Shown here one piece after another: positions 7,599-17,047 of a DNA stretch of 64,000 bases; the stretch's first letter is position 1, and each line of letters starts with the position of its first letter. The stretch is taken from assembly GCA_004322265.1 (NCBI GenBank), contig SCSZ01000012.1, forward strand, positions 1 through 64,000. The letters are read 5' to 3'. The notes under the pieces were generated by a model. It was not told where the DNA came from. It saw nothing but the letters and a program-made list of their open reading frames with translations, and did no database searches. A program made the position numbers and the translations under genes. Source of the stretch: Patescibacteria group bacterium. GTDB lineage: Bacteria; Patescibacteriota; Saccharimonadia; Saccharimonadales; Saccharimonadaceae.

Positions 7599-8880
7599 TC
7601 GTGGCCTCCTTTAATCTTGATGTATGGACTGTGTAGCGCGATAGTTGGAATATCAGTCCTAATGCTGCCGCAATGAAGATCATACTAGTACCTCCGAAGC
7701 TGAGAAGTGGCAATGTAATACCTGTCAGCGGGAAAATACCTATCATTGACGCTACATTAAGAATAACATGCGCGCCCAACCAACCAAAGACGCCTGCAGC
7801 GATTAATTTCAGTCGTATATCAATCAAATGGTCCATTACTTTCAGAAGTCGCATCAACAGCGCGACAAATAGCCCCAAGATAGCAACTAGACCAAGAAAG
7901 CCAAATGTTTCGCCCATAATCGCAAATACCGAGTCATTAATCGCTTCGGGCAGATACCCGGTTGCTTGCACACTGTTACCAATGCCAACGCCAGTCCATC
8001 CACCTGTGCCAATCGCTATTTTAGCGTGGGCAATTTGATAACTAGCTGCATCAGTTGTCGAGGTGTTATCACCTTGGAAAAATGTTGTAATGCGATCAAT
8101 TCGATGCGGTGCAATAATGATAAAACCAATGCCGACAATAACGGCCGCACCGACAACAATAGCACCGATTTTTTTACTGATTCCACCAACGATGAGCATT
8201 GTAACAATAATACTTGCGAGTGCGATTCCTGTTCCCATGTCTTTTTCGATAACAACAATAAAAAGCATCGCTAGAGCTGTGATAACAGCGAGAGGGATCA
8301 ACGTTTCATGCAGATCGTTGACTTTACGCTGAGCGACTTTTGTACCCAAAAAACCAGCAACAAAAATCAGTACACCAAATTTCAAAATCTCAGCAGGCTG
8401 TAAACTACCTAAACCACCGAGATCAAACCAGCGACATGCACCTAGGCTACACTGCGCAATCGACAGATGCGCCCAACCAGTAATCGCTAGCAGCGCACAG
8501 CTTGCAAAACCGATCAGCAGCAACTTGCCGCCATGTTTTGTGATAAGTGTATATGGCAGTACGGCCATAAGCGCAAAAGCCCCAAGTGAGAGCAATAAGC
8601 TGACTGCTTGCTTAACAAAGAAATACGTATCACTGTAATTACTACCGTACGAGTTATTCAGAACGTTTGCGCGCTGTGGACCAATTGCATAAATCATGAC
8701 AAGCCCAATCAGCATCAGTAGCCCCATGTACAGAATAATCATATAGTCTGGGCGATGTCGACGTACAGTTCCAGACAGAACCGATAGTGGTGCGCTTAAG
8801 GTGCCCATAATGGACGCGACTTGTTGCCCACCACGACTCATGCTAGATGTTGCCCCCAGCAAGCGCCATGAATACGCCAA
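7534..8880 (-). CDS. ftsW: FtsW/RodA/SpoVE family glycosyltransferase
   Basis: Multi-TM; AEILKFG, TGITLPLLSFGGTS motifs; start ambiguous. Confidence 0.92.
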   Translation of the reverse strand: MAYSWRLLGATSSMSRGGQQVASIMGTLSAPLSVLSGTVRRHRPDYMIILYMGLLMLIGLVMIYAIGPQRANVLNNSYGSNYSDTYFFVKQAVSLLLSLGAFALMAVLPYTLITKHGGKLLLIGFASCALLAITGWAHLSIAQCSLGACRWFDLGGLGSLQPAEILKFGVLIFVAGFLGTKVAQRKVNDLHETLIPLAVITALAMLFIVVIEKDMGTGIALASIIVTMLIVGGISKKIGAIVVGAAVIVGIGFIIIAPHRIDRITTFFQGDNTSTTDAASYQIAHAKIAIGTGGWTGVGIGNSVQATGYLPEAINDSVFAIMGETFGFLGLVAILGLFVALLMRLLKVMDHLIDIRLKLIAAGVFGWLGAHVILNVASMIGIFPLTGITLPLLSFGGTSMIFIAAALGLIFQLSRYTVHTSRLKEATNENSSSRRGIGRPRYAGRSSS

Positions 8881-9868
8881 TGAATGCAGTTACACAGGCA
8901 ACAACCCAAAAACGCATTGTAACCTTAGTTTCAGGCCAACCACTAGCTTCTAGATGGTGATGAATTGGCGCAGAGATAAATATCTTGCGCTTGAATACTT
9001 TTTTGCTAAAAATCTGGATTAGGCTTGAACCTGCTTCGATGACAAACATAAGACCAATTATTGGTAAAAGTAATAGCGTATTAGTCAGGATCGCGACAAC
9101 ACCAAGCGAAGTTCCGAGTGCAAAGCTACCCACATCACCCATAAAGAATCTTGCTGGAAAGATATTAAACCACAGATAACTCAGGAGCGCCCCCACTACG
9201 GTAAAACAGAAACCAGCTAGAATGAATTGTCCTTGAAGAAGTGCAATAACGCCAAACGCGCCGTAACTGATCGATACCAGGCCACCAGCCAGGCCATCGA
9301 GACCATCGCTAATGTTCACTGCATTACCGGTCGCTACAACCACAAATGCGAACAGAGGAACGATTAGCCATCCGAGCGTCCAGTTACCGACAAATGGTAC
9401 GTGAATCACGTCAACGCCAAGCTTGGTAAAGAAATACCATCCCAGCGCTAGACCAATGACTGATATCATCGCAAACTTTATATTGGAACGTAGCCCCGCA
9501 ACACCCTTGCCTGATCCACGAATATTGATAATGTCATCAAGTAGACCAACAAGCCCACCACCAATAAGCGCGGCTAGCGGCAACCAAGTCTGTCCTCTGT
9601 CCAGGTTGAATAAGGTAACGATAGTAATCGCTATAACAAAGATAAGCCCTGCCATGGTCGGAATATTGCGCATAAACTTATTGGCGTGCAGCTTGTTAAA
9701 AACGGTTAATGCCTCACCCGTCGTACTGTTTGTTCGTTGTTTCTTCCAGAATTTATATCGATAGGCTACAAATGTATAGACAGGCGTCAGAAACATTGCA
9801 AGCAAAAAGGCAGCTAAACTCAGAATGAATGAATTTGTTAGGCCGTGTGTTAAGTGAGTTATTTCCAT
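8843..9868 (-). CDS. mraY: Phospho-N-acetylmuramoyl-pentapeptide transferase
   Basis: GLLDDIINIRG, NISDGLDGLAGG, FFMGDVGSFALG, PIHHHLE. Confidence 0.95.
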   Translation of the reverse strand: MEITHLTHGLTNSFILSLAAFLLAMFLTPVYTFVAYRYKFWKKQRTNSTTGEALTVFNKLHANKFMRNIPTMAGLIFVIAITIVTLFNLDRGQTWLPLAALIGGGLVGLLDDIINIRGSGKGVAGLRSNIKFAMISVIGLALGWYFFTKLGVDVIHVPFVGNWTLGWLIVPLFAFVVVATGNAVNISDGLDGLAGGLVSISYGAFGVIALLQGQFILAGFCFTVVGALLSYLWFNIFPARFFMGDVGSFALGTSLGVVAILTNTLLLLPIIGLMFVIEAGSSLIQIFSKKVFKRKIFISAPIHHHLEASGWPETKVTMRFWVVACVTAFIGVFMALAGGNI

Positions 9869-9871
9869 ATA

Positions 9872-11611
9872 TTACCCCTTTGGTTGTAATTGTAAGTAGT
9901 TGATAAGCCAGTTAGAAATATCAGCAAAAATAGGTTCAGCGTCGCGTCCACCTTCCAAGGTTTTGTTCTTACCTGACACCTGTATCATTATGACATATTT
10001 AGGGGAACTATCGCCACCATAACCTAAATACGTACCGACGGTTTGGTTATTGTCATAGTTTCCATTTATCAGGGTTTGTGATGTACCTGTCTTGCCACCG
10101 ATTTCATAACCTGGCCGATCAATGTTTGCAAAGAGTGTGCCACGCGCTATGTGCGTCATCTCTCGTACTTGATCTGCGGTAGACTGACTAACAGATCGTG
10201 TCGGTGTCGAGATTTGGTTAGGTATATAATTGCCACTTGCGTCCATCGTGCCCGCAATCACAGTTGGCTTATGGTATAGTCCTCCGTCCACAATCGAACT
10301 AAATGCCGATGCAACCTGAATCATAGTTACGTCGAGTCCCTGACCAAAAGCCATGTTCGAATAGCGCACAGCATTACCCTGAGGGTCAGTTGGAGGAATG
10401 ATAGTACCTGAAAGTTCTCCACTCACTTCAATCCCCGTAACCTGACCGAGCTTAAATTTGTTATAAAAGTAGTCGTACATGGTGTCGCGTGCCTGTAAGG
10501 TAATATTGGTGCCATCGCCTAACTTTTCTGCAACTGTTATAAAGCCCGAGTTTAGCGAGTTATTCATGGCTGTTTGCAATGTGATATTACCAAGATGTCC
10601 CAAGCCAACGCCGTTCAAAACTCGAATACCATCAATATCTATATAACCGAGATTGTTATAGGTTGTGGTTGGTGTTACGACACCCTTATCTATTCCTGTC
10701 GCCATTGTAAGTGTTTTCATATCAGATCCAGGCTCATAGGGCGCGGACACTACTGGGTTATTAAAGTCTGCCGCATCCTGAACTTTTGAATAGTGAGCAG
10801 GATCAAAACTTGGTACATTAGCCATTGCTAAAACTTTACCTGTCGTAGGATCCATCACCACTGCACTAGCGTGATCACCACCATTTCTTTTAAGACCATC
10901 GACAAGTGCTTGTTCAACATGAGATTGAACCGCGCGGTCAATACTGAGGACAACGTTCTTGCCGTCCACCGCTGGCTTATTGATATTCTTGTCCCCAATT
11001 GTCAGCGGTACATCACTCACGTCAGTAACTGTCTTGAGTAGACCATTCGTGCCAGAAAGTTGACTGTTCAACTTTCCCTCGATACCATACTGTCCATTGC
11101 CATCGTAATCAACAAAACCAAGTGTCTGTGCGGCAAGCGTGCCCTCCGGATAAACGCGTTGTGTGGTTTTTTGAAGTTCAATCCCACTAAAACTTGCGTC
11201 TTTGATCTTTTGAGCTTGAACAGTCGTTAACCCTTTTGCAAGAACTGCGTAGCGTGACTCTTTATTACCGAGGAGCCCTTGTAGGTTAGGCTGCACGTTT
11301 CCACCTGCGACTTGTTCGAGTAAATCAATTATTTTCGTATCATCGCTGACAGTATAAGGGTCAGCTGTGACGGTGTAGACCGTCTGGTTCAAGACAAGTG
11401 GCACAGGTGTTGATCCCTCTAGTCCATAGATCAAGCCACGTTTGGCATAGATTGTCAGACTTTTAACCTGTTCACTGGTAGCAAGTCCTTCATAATAATT
11501 GTGTTGAATAATTTGCAAATAAAAAAGTCGGATAATAAATATACCGACGATAACAAAAATAAACCCTGCGAGTATTCGTGATCGACTACCTTTTTGCAGT
11601 TCTAGGTTCAT
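9872..11611 (-). CDS. ftsI: Penicillin-binding protein 2/FtsI transpeptidase
   Basis: PBP dimer plus transpeptidase domain; YEPGSDMKTLTMA (the SxxK Ser is in GSDMK), NNSLNSG, GGKTGTSQ. Confidence 0.92.
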   Translation of the reverse strand: MNLELQKGSRSRILAGFIFVIVGIFIIRLFYLQIIQHNYYEGLATSEQVKSLTIYAKRGLIYGLEGSTPVPLVLNQTVYTVTADPYTVSDDTKIIDLLEQVAGGNVQPNLQGLLGNKESRYAVLAKGLTTVQAQKIKDASFSGIELQKTTQRVYPEGTLAAQTLGFVDYDGNGQYGIEGKLNSQLSGTNGLLKTVTDVSDVPLTIGDKNINKPAVDGKNVVLSIDRAVQSHVEQALVDGLKRNGGDHASAVVMDPTTGKVLAMANVPSFDPAHYSKVQDAADFNNPVVSAPYEPGSDMKTLTMATGIDKGVVTPTTTYNNLGYIDIDGIRVLNGVGLGHLGNITLQTAMNNSLNSGFITVAEKLGDGTNITLQARDTMYDYFYNKFKLGQVTGIEVSGELSGTIIPPTDPQGNAVRYSNMAFGQGLDVTMIQVASAFSSIVDGGLYHKPTVIAGTMDASGNYIPNQISTPTRSVSQSTADQVREMTHIARGTLFANIDRPGYEIGGKTGTSQTLINGNYDNNQTVGTYLGYGGDSSPKYVIMIQVSGKNKTLEGGRDAEPIFADISNWLINYLQLQPKG

Positions 11612-11614
11612 AGC

Positions 11615-11968
11615 CTACTGACTAACGTACTGTGTACTTGATGGTGCCTTAAGGTTCGCCGCGACGCTACTGTTCTTAACCGTTTCAAGCGATGTTAGAC
11701 GCGCGTTTTCAATCTCAAGATCCGTTTTTTGGTTACTAAGATCAGCGATTTGGCTGTCAATTTTCTGTGATTGATAGTCGTAACTCGTTGCTCGTGTTGC
11801 CTGAGTAAGATAGATTAGACCAAGCACCGTGATCATTAATGCGACCAATACGGTATGTGCAACCGGTCCCAATTTGACTGACGAGACAAATGCAACGGTG
11901 TTTTGATTGCGAGACCAGTTTTGCTGGCGGCGACTTGTAAATTCTGCGGTTCGTTGATAGTAAGACAT
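11615..11968 (-). CDS. ftsL: FtsL-like division protein
   Basis: Short bitopic protein with coiled coil between rsmH and ftsI. Confidence 0.65.
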   Translation of the reverse strand: MSYYQRTAEFTSRRQQNWSRNQNTVAFVSSVKLGPVAHTVLVALMITVLGLIYLTQATRATSYDYQSQKIDSQIADLSNQKTDLEIENARLTSLETVKNSSVAANLKAPSSTQYVSQ

Positions 11969-12001
11969 GTGGTGGTTTCTTGTTTATTTTGATGTTTGGT
12001 G

Positions 12002-12029
12002 CCCCGCTACCCTTTTGGGCAGCGGTGCA
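12002..12029. promoter_or_regulatory. Strong hairpin between micro-ORF and ftsL
   Basis: GCCCCGCTACCC-TTTT-GGGCAGCGGTGC on + strand; T-run on + side. Confidence 0.55.
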
Positions 12030-12036
12030 GTTTTTG

Positions 12037-12102
12037 TTACTTTACGCGAACCGTGACGATTTGCGGCACGTCCGTGTATTGTACTGGAATGTGAATTGGC
12101 AT
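12037..12102 (-). CDS. Putative 21-aa micro-ORF/leader peptide
   Basis: MPIHIPVQYTDVPQIVTVRVK with GAAGGAAGGGG SD, between rsmH and ftsL. Confidence 0.4.
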   Translation of the reverse strand: MPIHIPVQYTDVPQIVTVRVK

Positions 12103-12125
12103 GGTGTTTTGCCCCTTCCTTCTGT

Positions 12126-13058
12126 TTATTTTTTCACTGCTGCTCGGAGCTTACTGCTCCTGGCGCGCGGATTGTGAACATCATTTAATGCTCCCAGGAT
12201 TGGTTTCTTAGTCAGAGGACGAAGTTCTGCCTCTAGTCCTGCTTCAAACTGCTCTTTAAAGTAGCGTTTGACCAGGCGATCTTCTAGACTATGAAAGCTG
12301 ATGATGCCGACTCGCCCACCTGGTTTTAACAGGCGGGGCAAGAGTGGCAACAGGTCTTCGATCTGCCGTAGCTCATCGTTGACCGCAATCCGGAGTGCTT
12401 GAAAGGTGCGAGTGGCAGGATGTGTCTTTTTCCATTTGCCACGATACGTATTCTTGATGAGTGATGCGAGTTCTTCAGTTGTAGAAAGTGGTCGACTGCC
12501 AACAATTGCCGTAGCAATTTGTTTAGCGTACCCAGTTGGCTCTTCACCATATTGAGTAATGATACGCGTTAGCTCATCCGCCGAGGCGGTGTTAACAAGC
12601 GTTTCTGCGCTGACGCCCTGACGACGGTCCATGCGCATATCAAGGCTACCACTATTTGTAAAAGAAAACCCTCGTTCACTCTGATCGAGTTGTGGTGACG
12701 ACACCCCCAAATCAACCAGTACGATGTTAAATTGCCTGCCTTCCTGTACCAACTGTTTTGCAGCTGATACAAAGTCGGTGTGCAATAGCTGAACCCCCTG
12801 CTTAGAGAATGATTTCAAATGCATAATTGCATAATCATCACGATCAACCAGGACTGATTCAGCATAATTTTCAGTTACTGCTAGAAATTTACGTGCATGT
12901 CCACCGTAGCCAGCCGTTAGGTCGAGATAGCTCTCCCCTTTTGTTGGTTTCAGTAACGTGAGCGTTGATTCTAGTAGAACTGGAACATGTAATGCCAAAG
13001 ATTCATTCGAACGGAGTTCGTCAGAGTCTTTTGATTGTGGTGGATGTTCTTTACTCAT
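12126..13058 (-). CDS. rsmH: 16S rRNA m4C1402 methyltransferase
   Basis: HVPVLLESTLTLLKP, DLTAGYGGHA, RTFQALRIAVNDEL, ISFHSLEDRLVK. Confidence 0.95.
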   Translation of the reverse strand: MSKEHPPQSKDSDELRSNESLALHVPVLLESTLTLLKPTKGESYLDLTAGYGGHARKFLAVTENYAESVLVDRDDYAIMHLKSFSKQGVQLLHTDFVSAAKQLVQEGRQFNIVLVDLGVSSPQLDQSERGFSFTNSGSLDMRMDRRQGVSAETLVNTASADELTRIITQYGEEPTGYAKQIATAIVGSRPLSTTEELASLIKNTYRGKWKKTHPATRTFQALRIAVNDELRQIEDLLPLLPRLLKPGGRVGIISFHSLEDRLVKRYFKEQFEAGLEAELRPLTKKPILGALNDVHNPRARSSKLRAAVKK

Positions 13059-13225
13059 TTATTCTACCAATATACCATGGCAGAACTGTTCGAGATCACC
13101 TAACCGATAGTAAGGCTGTTTGTTTTTATCTGTGTTTGTTTTTTATAAGTGTCCGAACAATCTTTATACAGGCAGTTACTATGTAACTTAAAATCCCATG
13201 GATTATTCGGTTGAGAGACTTATGT

Positions 13226-13307
13226 GTGAGGTGGAGTTTTTTGGGAGGTGTGTTTTTGAGTAAGGTGCGCGGACTTTTTTAATGTGGTTCCGAATTCCAC
13301 GCCTCAC
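13226..13307 (-). other. Structured untranslated region between mraZ and rsmH with unpaired CCUCC-like tracts
   Basis: Long-range arms GTGAGGTGGA (13226-13235) / TCCACGCCTCAC (13296-13307); no ORF across 330 bp. Confidence 0.35.
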
Positions 13308-13388
13308 TACCAGATAGCTGATCTCGAGAGTATTTCTTTATCTACGTTACAACTGATTTTTAAAGTGCTCTTGGTAAAAAGTACTAAC

Positions 13389-13766
13389 CTACGCCTGGAC
13401 GCCAGCTGCCATTACTCGAAAGTATGCGCCTGCACGAACGGCAACCAATTCGTGGTCAATCTTGGCATAATCAAGCAAATGCTGCTCAATTGTTACCCGA
13501 CCTTGTTTTTGGTCGAGATCTGCCTCGGTCTTACCACGTCGAAACTGCACATTCAGATCGGCAATCTTCTCATCGAGAATATTGTCTGTACCTATAAGTG
13601 CTGCTTCTACTTCCTCATCCCAAACTGATTTTGGATATAAGTGTAAGTATTGGCCAAAACCGCGAGTGATGACAACACCAGTATTGAATTCTTCGCGAAG
13701 CTCCGACGGTATGGTTAACCGACGTTTGTCGTCTAGCTTCCGCTCAAAATAATCTACGCTGGCCAT
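13389..13766 (-). CDS. mraZ: Transcriptional regulator MraZ
   Basis: DDKRRLTIPSELR motif, position at head of dcw cluster. Confidence 0.93.
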   Translation of the reverse strand: MASVDYFERKLDDKRRLTIPSELREEFNTGVVITRGFGQYLHLYPKSVWDEEVEAALIGTDNILDEKIADLNVQFRRGKTEADLDQKQGRVTIEQHLLDYAKIDHELVAVRAGAYFRVMAAGVQA

Positions 13767-13860
13767 TGTTGTTCTCTTATGCGGCTTCCGCTACGGTTAT
13801 TTTAATGATAGTGGTTGTTTGTTTTATTGGTGGTGTGAGCCACTGCTTGCCACTGGCCTC

Positions 13861-13893
13861 ACTATACTACCCACAATTACCCACTACAACCCC
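13861..13893 (-). promoter_or_regulatory. mraZ promoter with three MraZ boxes
   Basis: Minus strand GGGGT-N5-TGGGT-N5-TGGGT (13893-13869) overlapping TTGTAG-N17-TATAGT. Confidence 0.65.
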
Positions 13894-13926
13894 TATTTTT
13901 GACAGAATCGACTAGGGATATCCTAG

Positions 13927-13948
13927 TTATTCACAGTTCTGTGGATAA
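13927..13948. promoter_or_regulatory. Pair of inverted DnaA boxes upstream of mraZ promoter
   Basis: TTATTCACA-gttc-TGTGGATAA matches TTATNCACA on both strands. Confidence 0.5.
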
Positions 13949-14017
13949 ATCGATCAATTAACAGAGGTTAGCATCTATTTGAAGATATACATTTTACACA
14001 TCATTAATGTGCTCGGA

Positions 14018-14698
14018 TTATAGCGATTCGAAGTCGAGAACCTGCTCGAGTCCACGAGCAATTCGCACATTACCAGGAACCGTGCCATCTTGGGATGGTA
14101 AAAGGGGTTTCGTCGTAGACTGCACCCAATAACCTCGTGCTGCCTGTGGCAGACCACTAAAAGCAATCGCCTTATCGTCAAGCAGGACGACTGTTTTTAC
14201 ATAGAGCTCCTTAGTCGTTAAATCTGACGGAATTAAAAATGTGCCGTCTGCTTGCTGCCACTTCGCAATAATTTCCCCTTTACCCGTGTGATCAGTAATT
14301 AATGTCGGAATCGAGTCTACCCCGCTCGCTTTGATTTTTACCTGTTGCCACCGTATACCGCCAAACGTCACGAGACCATATTGTAGGTTATGACTTTCTA
14401 GGGCTTTGATGAAATCTCGAGCACTCGGTGATAATACGTCTTCTTTTATTGCACGATTTATAAAAACATCTAGAAAATCCGCCAGTTCTGATTCATTAAA
14501 AACTTTTTGGAGTGCACCGATTTGATCAAACGTGCGTCCTGTATCCTCTACTTCATTTCTGGCACGTAGTAACTCGGCCGCATCAAGCTGAGGATATTCT
14601 TCATCTGCTAACGTATAAAATATTTTATCGAGTTTATCCGTGTCTGATAAACATCTATCAAAATCAATCGCGTAAAACGCCTCTACCGTGGAAGTCAC
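14018..14698 (-). CDS. HAD-superfamily-like hydrolase
   Basis: YAIDFDRCLSDTD N-term, LVTFGG, VVLLDDKAIA. Confidence 0.6.
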   Translation of the reverse strand: MTSTVEAFYAIDFDRCLSDTDKLDKIFYTLADEEYPQLDAAELLRARNEVEDTGRTFDQIGALQKVFNESELADFLDVFINRAIKEDVLSPSARDFIKALESHNLQYGLVTFGGIRWQQVKIKASGVDSIPTLITDHTGKGEIIAKWQQADGTFLIPSDLTTKELYVKTVVLLDDKAIAFSGLPQAARGYWVQSTTKPLLPSQDGTVPGNVRIARGLEQVLDFESL

Positions 14699-15723
14699 CG
14701 ATTAGCCCCATGAGAGCTATAAAGCTCCATTAGGGCACTCGCTGTTGCATCAGAATCATGCCTAATGAGCGTCCTGTGTGTTCCGATTGGATCAGTTGCG
14801 TTCAAGTTTTTCCATGGAGTACCTGACAATAAATCAGCACCCGCAGCAATATACGGCGCATCATGCAATTTATCGCGGTCATATTCAACGCGTAACTCAC
14901 CTTCTTTCGCATAACGATTCATCAAATCATCCGTTGGTTGCTCGGTATTAAACAGTACCGCATCAAGAAATTGTCCTCCTGCAAGACGCTCAATTTCATC
15001 TGCAAAATCACTGACCGTATAACCATCAGTTTGACCAGGTTTGGTAACTAAGTTACTGACATAGACACAAAATGCCTCTGTTTTTCGAAGTGCCTCTCCG
15101 ATACCTGGAACAATGAGCGCTGGCGCGATACTGCTATACAGGTTGCCTGGCGCAATAATTACCATATCGGCCTGCTCAATCGCCGCAAGTGCTTTTGGAT
15201 TCGCAGCTGCTTCGGGCTCCAGCCACATTTTTGGTTTTACACTCTTAAAATCCGTATCACCGATACGAAACTCACCTTTAATGACCTCTCCGTCGCCATT
15301 TTCCATTGCAAGATGGACGTTGGTAAGTGTTACTGGCTCCACCGTTCCAACAATGTTCAGAATATCACTCGCCAACTCAACACCTTTTGCGAAATCACCA
15401 GTCATTTTCTCGAGCGCCGCGAGAAATAAATTACCAAATGCATGACCCTTGAGGCTGCCCTCATCGAACCGATAACTAAATAATTCGCGTACTCGAGGCT
15501 CACGTGCCAGAGCAACCAGACATTGACGAATGTCTCCAGGCGGCAAAACACCTAATTCATCGCGCAGTGTGCCTGTGCTTGAGCCGTCATCAGCCATATT
15601 CACAAGTGCTGCAATTTCAGACGTATGATCCTTTAAAGAAGACAGTAGCGTAAAACTACCGGTTCCCCCGCCGATCACAGCAATCTTGATATCGCTTCCA
15701 AGCTTTTTGAATGGTTCTTCCAT
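14695..15723 (-). CDS. YvcK/CofD-like gluconeogenesis factor
   Basis: IAVIGGGTGSFTLLSSLK, MADDGSSTGTLRDELGVLPPGDIRQCLVAL. Confidence 0.9.
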   Translation of the reverse strand: MEEPFKKLGSDIKIAVIGGGTGSFTLLSSLKDHTSEIAALVNMADDGSSTGTLRDELGVLPPGDIRQCLVALAREPRVRELFSYRFDEGSLKGHAFGNLFLAALEKMTGDFAKGVELASDILNIVGTVEPVTLTNVHLAMENGDGEVIKGEFRIGDTDFKSVKPKMWLEPEAAANPKALAAIEQADMVIIAPGNLYSSIAPALIVPGIGEALRKTEAFCVYVSNLVTKPGQTDGYTVSDFADEIERLAGGQFLDAVLFNTEQPTDDLMNRYAKEGELRVEYDRDKLHDAPYIAAGADLLSGTPWKNLNATDPIGTHRTLIRHDSDATASALMELYSSHGANR

Positions 15724-15731
15724 TGTTTCTA

Positions 15732-16997
15732 CTATATACCACGCAGGTTTTTTATAACACGCCCGAACCAGCGCGCACTAGGCCTGAGCACTCGCTTACC
15801 CGTTTTGTAATCAATTGAGGCAAGCCCAAATCTTGGCCACTTACCATAGGCCCATTCAAAATTATCAATGAGACTCCAGTGTAAATAGCCTTGTAGCTCG
15901 ACACCATTTTTGAGAGCGCGTTGCATTGCACTAACAGTCTCAGTAATCCACCATTTCCTGTACAAATCTTCACTATCGGCCAAACCATTCTCTGTTACGA
16001 TGATTGGTAGTTTGTATTTTAAATAAAGACGCTCAAGTACAAATTGAATATCTGCTGGATGCATATCCCAACTCAAATCACTAAGTAGTTGATCAGGATT
16101 GTGAATGCGATTGCCATAAAAACGATTACTAAAGTAATAATTAACACCTAGAAAATCACAGCTGCGAATAACTTTTTTAATAAAATAGTCATCCTGAAAG
16201 TATTGCGATACTGAGGCACTTATTCGACTCAAATACGCGTTGTCTCCTGGATAGAAAAAATTCGAGTTCTTGGCAATTGAAACTTTGTAATGACGATGCA
16301 GTTTATGAATGGCTTTGGCTGCTTGGCGATGTGCATATGCCATGTTATTCACAACTCGCCACCACTTGTATTTGCTTTGTACTGCCGGTGGCCAATTTTG
16401 ATGGTAATAACTTTCTGTTGCATAGACCTCTGGTTCGTTAATCGTGATAATCAAACGCACATCAAGCCCAAGCTCACTAATAATCTTAGTGGCAAATCGG
16501 GTAAAATACTTCACATTCGATCGCTTTTCGAATCCACCCATTTCACTGAACCATACGGGCAGTGTGAAATGAAACAATGTAACGACAGGTTCGATCCCCT
16601 GCTGCTTGAGTGTGTGAACGTATTGTTTATAGTGCGTAATCGCCTCGGCGCTCCACGCACCTTCTTCGGGCTCGATCCTCGACCACTCAACGCTAAAACG
16701 AAATGCATTCATATGCATATCTTGAAGCAACTTAAAGTCTTCTTTGTATCTATGATAGTGATCAGCCAACGTGTCCGAAACATAGTTACTAGGACTCTTT
16801 GCCTGGTCTTTTATTCGTTCCCAACTTGGGTAGTGATTATAGTGATATGTAGCCTGCGCCGCTTTCGCCTTGGCGTTTTCTAATTCCCAGACCGTCCACT
16901 GATTGTGGTTACCTCCCTCGACCTGATGTGCAGCCGTTGAAGCACCCCATAAAAAGTGTTTAGAAAATGGATGTTTTAACTTTTGAGTATCCGTCAT
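15732..16997 (-). CDS. Glycoside hydrolase family 1 (beta-glucosidase-like)
   Basis: FLWGASTAAHQVEGG, TINEPEVYA, VTENGLAD. Confidence 0.92.
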   Translation of the reverse strand: MTDTQKLKHPFSKHFLWGASTAAHQVEGGNHNQWTVWELENAKAKAAQATYHYNHYPSWERIKDQAKSPSNYVSDTLADHYHRYKEDFKLLQDMHMNAFRFSVEWSRIEPEEGAWSAEAITHYKQYVHTLKQQGIEPVVTLFHFTLPVWFSEMGGFEKRSNVKYFTRFATKIISELGLDVRLIITINEPEVYATESYYHQNWPPAVQSKYKWWRVVNNMAYAHRQAAKAIHKLHRHYKVSIAKNSNFFYPGDNAYLSRISASVSQYFQDDYFIKKVIRSCDFLGVNYYFSNRFYGNRIHNPDQLLSDLSWDMHPADIQFVLERLYLKYKLPIIVTENGLADSEDLYRKWWITETVSAMQRALKNGVELQGYLHWSLIDNFEWAYGKWPRFGLASIDYKTGKRVLRPSARWFGRVIKNLRGI

Positions 16998-17047
16998 ATC
17001 TAGTATCTATTATACCTTAGAAACAGAGATCGAGGCGGCGTGAGGGT

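Noticed and set aside
16290-16883. 197-aa + strand ORF antisense to the GH1 gene
   Set aside because: No recognisable protein features and lies inside a well-supported GH1 coding region
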